DNA of 64,000 bases from an uncultured Gammaproteobacteria bacterium (GTDB taxonomy: Bacteria; Pseudomonadota; Gammaproteobacteria; UBA6429; Thiohalophilaceae). Position numbers and translations under genes: made by a program. The stretch covers positions 1 to 64,000 of the forward strand of contig CAJYAN010000014.1 of assembly GCA_913064945.1 (NCBI GenBank), read 5' to 3'. Shown piece after piece: positions 61,274 through 64,000 of this stretch (the first letter of the stretch is position 1; each line of letters opens with the position of its first letter). The notes beneath the pieces were generated by a model. The model did no database searches. It worked only from the letters and a program-made list of their open reading frames with translations, and was not told the origin of the DNA.

Positions 61274-61798
61274 ATGAACCAGTCAACCCCGCCCAATGAC
61301 AAGCTTACTCAGGCCTATGACAAGTTACTGGAAATCATGAAAAAGGCCTGGCACGACACCGAGGCACAGGCCCTGCCTCCACTCAAGGAGCGACTCGAAC
61401 AGGCGGCTGAGAAGCTCAGCACCCTGGGTGAGTTCACCCGGGAAGAGGCCGACCGTGTCGCCGATTATGTGCGCCGCGACCTGCAGGAGGCGGGCGAGTT
61501 TTTGAGTGCCTCCGGTAAAAGTCTGAAAGACCTGATTAGCTTTGACCTTGAGTTTGTCGAGAGCAAGGTAGCGGAAATGTTTGCCCAGATGGCAGATACC
61601 ACGCGTATCGAACTGGACAAGTTAGCCGAACGTGCCCGTCGGGTTGGTGAATGGCACACCGGTGAGATTACTGGCATCGGTACCCTGGAGTGCAAGCAGT
61701 GTGGTGAACGGCTACATTTTGAAAAGACAGGTCATATCCCCCCCTGCCCCAAGTGCCATAGCAGCGTATTTAAAAAGGTATTTGGTGCCGGCAAATAG
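61274..61798 (+). CDS. ybeL: YbeL-like zinc-ribbon protein (DUF1451)
   Basis: 174 residues. The first 120 are amphipathic helix with periodic charges (likely coiled coil, YDKLLEIMKKAWHDTEAQALPPLKERLEQAAEKLSTLGEFTREEADRVADYVRRDL). The C-terminus is a zinc ribbon CKQC...PCPKCHSSVF. ybeL is divergent from and next to leuS in E. coli; here it is likewise divergent, 177 bp away. Function unknown. Confidence 0.85.
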   Translation: MNQSTPPNDKLTQAYDKLLEIMKKAWHDTEAQALPPLKERLEQAAEKLSTLGEFTREEADRVADYVRRDLQEAGEFLSASGKSLKDLISFDLEFVESKVAEMFAQMADTTRIELDKLAERARRVGEWHTGEITGIGTLECKQCGERLHFEKTGHIPPCPKCHSSVFKKVFGAGK

Positions 61799-62320
61799 CC
61801 CCGCCGCGAGTCTCACTGCCTTGCCGTCGACCCATGGCGAGCATGAGGCAGCGCCGTCTTTTGGTAGACCTGACGTAAGCGCTGAAGTAATGAGGCTTTG
61901 CTGAACAACTGTGTACAAACACTCACCATGGCCTCGTGCATTAACTGCCTGTTATTAAGGACACAACGACCCTGTTGACTGGCAAGCCGCACTCCAGAAG
62001 CATACAGCCCCCTCAGATTCTTCTACCTGCATAATCAGCTCAAGACAGACGCCAGGGTCATCCTTCGATAGCGGCCTCATCGTCGTCATCAGGCAAAGAC
62101 AGGGCAGGAGCCGGTTTTGTTTTACCATGACGATATTATGTTCAACGTGATCCTGTCGGTTACCCGTAGCCTTCCACCCGGTCTGGCGTGGCACACTTCT
62201 CAGATCGAAGTTTCTTTGCTAGTATTTTCACATGATTTTTGTGGTAATCGTCAGTTAATACCTCGATAATCTGACAATTGCGGTACCGGTATCGCCGAAA
62301 GTGACGAAGGAAGGCATTAG
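61799..62320. other. Gap without a convincing gene between ybeL and the binding-protein gene
   Basis: 520 bp hold only short frames broken by stops. On the minus strand fragments such as RPGGRLRVTDRITLNI and PAPALSLPDDDDEAAIEG are coding-like in changing frames, which may be a decayed gene, but I cannot assign a family. The final part (62210-62320) is noncoding and should contain the promoter of the next gene. Confidence 0.35.
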
Positions 62321-63079
62321 GTGACAACCAGCATGCAGGATCTGATCCGTCAATTTAATACAGTCCTGCTGCTGCTAATGTGTTCCATTCCTGTGCAGGC
62401 CGATATTTCTGCAGCGGCGTTGCCATTGACACTCAGACTCAATGATACCAATGAGCCCCCCCTGACCACGGCCCAGCACGACGGCTTCCTGGACATTATC
62501 GCCACCGAGACCTTTGCCCGTGTCGGTATCAAATTAAAGCTTATCAAATTACCCGCGGAACGGGCCCTGCTCAACGCCAATGCCGGGATTGATGACGGCG
62601 AGCTGACGCGCATCGCCGGTCTGGAAAAACTCTACCCCAATCTGGTACGCGTCCCGGAAAAACTCATTGACTGGGAGTTTACCGCCTTTGCCAAAACAAC
62701 GGCGATACCAGCGAACTGGCAGGACATTCGTCGTCATGTCGTCGGCCACATTACCGGCTGGAAAATATACGAGCAACAGCTAGGCGGTGATAGCCACGTC
62801 GTATCCACCGCAAATCCGGCTCAGCTGTTCCAGTTGCTCGATCGCAACCACATCGAAGTAGCTTTGTACGCTCGCTGGATGGGACAGGCCTTTATCCAGA
62901 AGATGGGATTAAAGGGTATCCATCGACTCTCTCCCAACCTAAGCCGTCGTCAAATGTATATTTATTTAAATAAACGTTATACCCGGGTAATTCCCAAAAT
63001 CACTGCGTCGCTACAGGCCTTGAAACGAGAAGGCTTTTACGAACGAATACGCCAAGAAAAACTAGCACAATACCAATAG
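62321..63079 (+). CDS. Periplasmic substrate-binding protein, type-3 family (transporter-like)
   Basis: 252 residues, GTG start at 62321 with AAGGAAGG six bases upstream; an ATG at 62333 is too far from that site. N-terminal signal peptide ([14 protein letters not shown]), then the amino-acid/solute-binding fold: [44 protein letters not shown]. No transport genes follow. It lies 13 bp before a membrane sensor gene, so it may act as the ligand-binding partner of that sensor rather than of a transporter. Confidence 0.8.
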   Translation: MTTSMQDLIRQFNTVLLLLMCSIPVQADISAAALPLTLRLNDTNEPPLTTAQHDGFLDIIATETFARVGIKLKLIKLPAERALLNANAGIDDGELTRIAGLEKLYPNLVRVPEKLIDWEFTAFAKTTAIPANWQDIRRHVVGHITGWKIYEQQLGGDSHVVSTANPAQLFQLLDRNHIEVALYARWMGQAFIQKMGLKGIHRLSPNLSRRQMYIYLNKRYTRVIPKITASLQALKREGFYERIRQEKLAQYQ

Positions 63080-63092
63080 AAATCAGTATAAA

Positions 63093-64000
63093 ATGAAAAA
63101 CCCAATAGCCCAGCGCGATATGCTGCGTTCACCGCTTGCACGCCGACTCACCATTTCCATTATTTTAATCAGCTCAGTCATTACGCTCCTCCTTACCAGC
63201 GTACAACTCTATTGGTTATATAAGACCGAAGTGAAGGGTATTGAATCTCAACTACTGCAAATTGAACAGGTCCATCTCAAGGCCGTCTCGCAATCACTAT
63301 GGGCGGCCAATAAAAAAGAATTGTCACTGCAGCTGGAAGGCATTGTCCAGATCCCAAATATCACTTACGCCCTGATTCAGGACAACGATAAGGTCTGGGG
63401 ACGAGCAGGTCATATCAAGGCAAAGAATATTATTGAACGTCACTATCCATTGTCCTACCGATACCGAAATTCGACTCAACAAATCGGTTCACTAACAGTC
63501 ATCGCCTCGCTCGATAATATCCGCCAGCACATCGTCACGCAGGCCATTATTATTCTTGCCAGTAATGCCTTTAAGACTTTTCTGGTCGCGGCCTTTATGC
63601 TGTTATTCTTTCATAAACAGGTCAATCGCTTCCTTAGCCTTATTACAAATTATCTCCATAGACTCGACATCCAGGCGTTCTCATCGCCGCTCAGTCTGCC
63701 TCGTTCATCAAATCATTCACCCGATGAGTTTGACCTGCTGGTTGATGTCATTAATGACATGCACGACAAGACCTACCAAACGCATGCCGAGTTAATCAAA
63801 AGTAAAGAACAGTTTCACGCCATTGCGGATTTTACGATTGACTGGGAAAGCTGGATCAACGCCGAGGGCCAACTCGTATGGGTTAACCCGTCGGTAACAC
63901 GCATGACTGGCTACACTCAGGAAGAATGCTATGCCATGGCCGAATTTCCGTTGCCCCTCATCGCCAATGTCGTGGAACAACAACAGATGCGCGAGACCCT
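63093..64000 (+). CDS. Membrane sensor with PAS domain, C-terminal part missing
   Basis: ATG at 63093, reads [20 protein letters not shown] and is open to the window end (302 codons). A first membrane helix ([23 protein letters not shown]) and a second one near 160-180 ([23 protein letters not shown]) bound a periplasmic domain ([39 protein letters not shown], the CHASE-like or Cache-like type). A PAS domain begins near 250 ([42 protein letters not shown]). The output module, histidine kinase or GGDEF/EAL, is outside the window. Downstream of the binding-protein gene by 13 bp. Confidence 0.8.
   Translation, partial: MKNPIAQRDMLRSPLARRLTISIILISSVITLLLTSVQLYWLYKTEVKGIESQLLQIEQVHLKAVSQSLWAANKKELSLQLEGIVQIPNITYALIQDNDKVWGRAGHIKAKNIIERHYPLSYRYRNSTQQIGSLTVIASLDNIRQHIVTQAIIILASNAFKTFLVAAFMLLFFHKQVNRFLSLITNYLHRLDIQAFSSPLSLPRSSNHSPDEFDLLVDVINDMHDKTYQTHAELIKSKEQFHAIADFTIDWESWINAEGQLVWVNPSVTRMTGYTQEECYAMAEFPLPLIANVVEQQQMRET

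Noticed and set aside
61955-62194. A 79-residue minus-strand frame after ybeL
   Set aside because: No ribosome site or recognisable motif, and neighbouring frames look equally coding-like, which fits decay better than a gene.

Overview
The window is a chromosomal segment of a free-living gammaproteobacterium outside the Enterobacterales. Three things point there: the gene orders mlaF-E-D-B-ibaG-murA-hisG-hisD-hisC and kdsD-kdsC-lptC-lptA-lptB-rpoN-hpf-ptsN, an HPr kinase (hprK) followed by rapZ, and a ybeL-leuS-lptE-holA-proA-nadD-rsfS-rlmH-maf-rng-yhdP-tldD block. A Chromatiales-like or sulfur-oxidiser-like relative is my guess. The sequence alone does not fix the genus.

Layout. (1) 1-233: 5' part of a MOSC-domain gene on the minus strand. 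(2) 515-18945: a complete type I-F CRISPR-Cas locus read on the minus strand. It starts with a WYL-domain regulator and two small overlapping unknown ORFs. Then come cas1, cas2-3, cas8f, cas5f, cas7f and cas6f, an extra AAA/DUF4143 ATPase, an AT-rich leader with a consensus IHF site, and an array of 107 apparently identical 28-nt repeats with 106 spacers. (3) 18946-20930: a scarred region with an FNR/Anr-type box, inverted repeats, a duplicated 3' end of hisC and a decayed fic gene. (4) 21041-29260, minus strand: hisC, hisD, hisG, murA, ibaG, the Mla phospholipid transporter (without mlaC) and a DUF72 protein. (5) 29330-43386, plus strand: mlaA, a Na+/Ca2+ exchanger, Kdo and LPS-transport genes, sigma-54, and a regulatory PTS with HPr kinase, RapZ, EIIA, HPr and EI, then mgtE. 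(6) 43383-61096, mostly minus strand: pmbA/tldD (darP on plus), a nitrilase, yhdP, rng, maf, rlmH, rsfS, nadD, proA, holA, lptE and leuS. (7) 61274-64000, plus strand: a ybeL-like zinc-ribbon protein, a periplasmic binding protein and the start of a PAS-containing membrane sensor that runs off the window.

The housekeeping part is centred on the cell envelope: peptidoglycan precursor (murA), Kdo (kdsD, kdsC), LPS export (lptC, lptA, lptB, lptE) and lipid asymmetry (mla). It also carries the sigma-54/PTS-Ntr regulatory module. The accessory part is the CRISPR locus and its flanks, where most unusual signals lie. The best are two spacers that overlap by 18 nt and so reveal their own CC PAM; two neighbouring spacers that each hold a short tandem repeat, one of them with the 15-nt period of a pentapeptide-repeat gene; a leader with IHF site and long inverted repeat; a 30-bp perfect palindrome after cas6f; an ATPase gene placed between cas6f and the leader behind its own pair of direct repeats; two unknown small ORFs between the WYL regulator and cas1; and a partial hisC copy marking a recombination scar.
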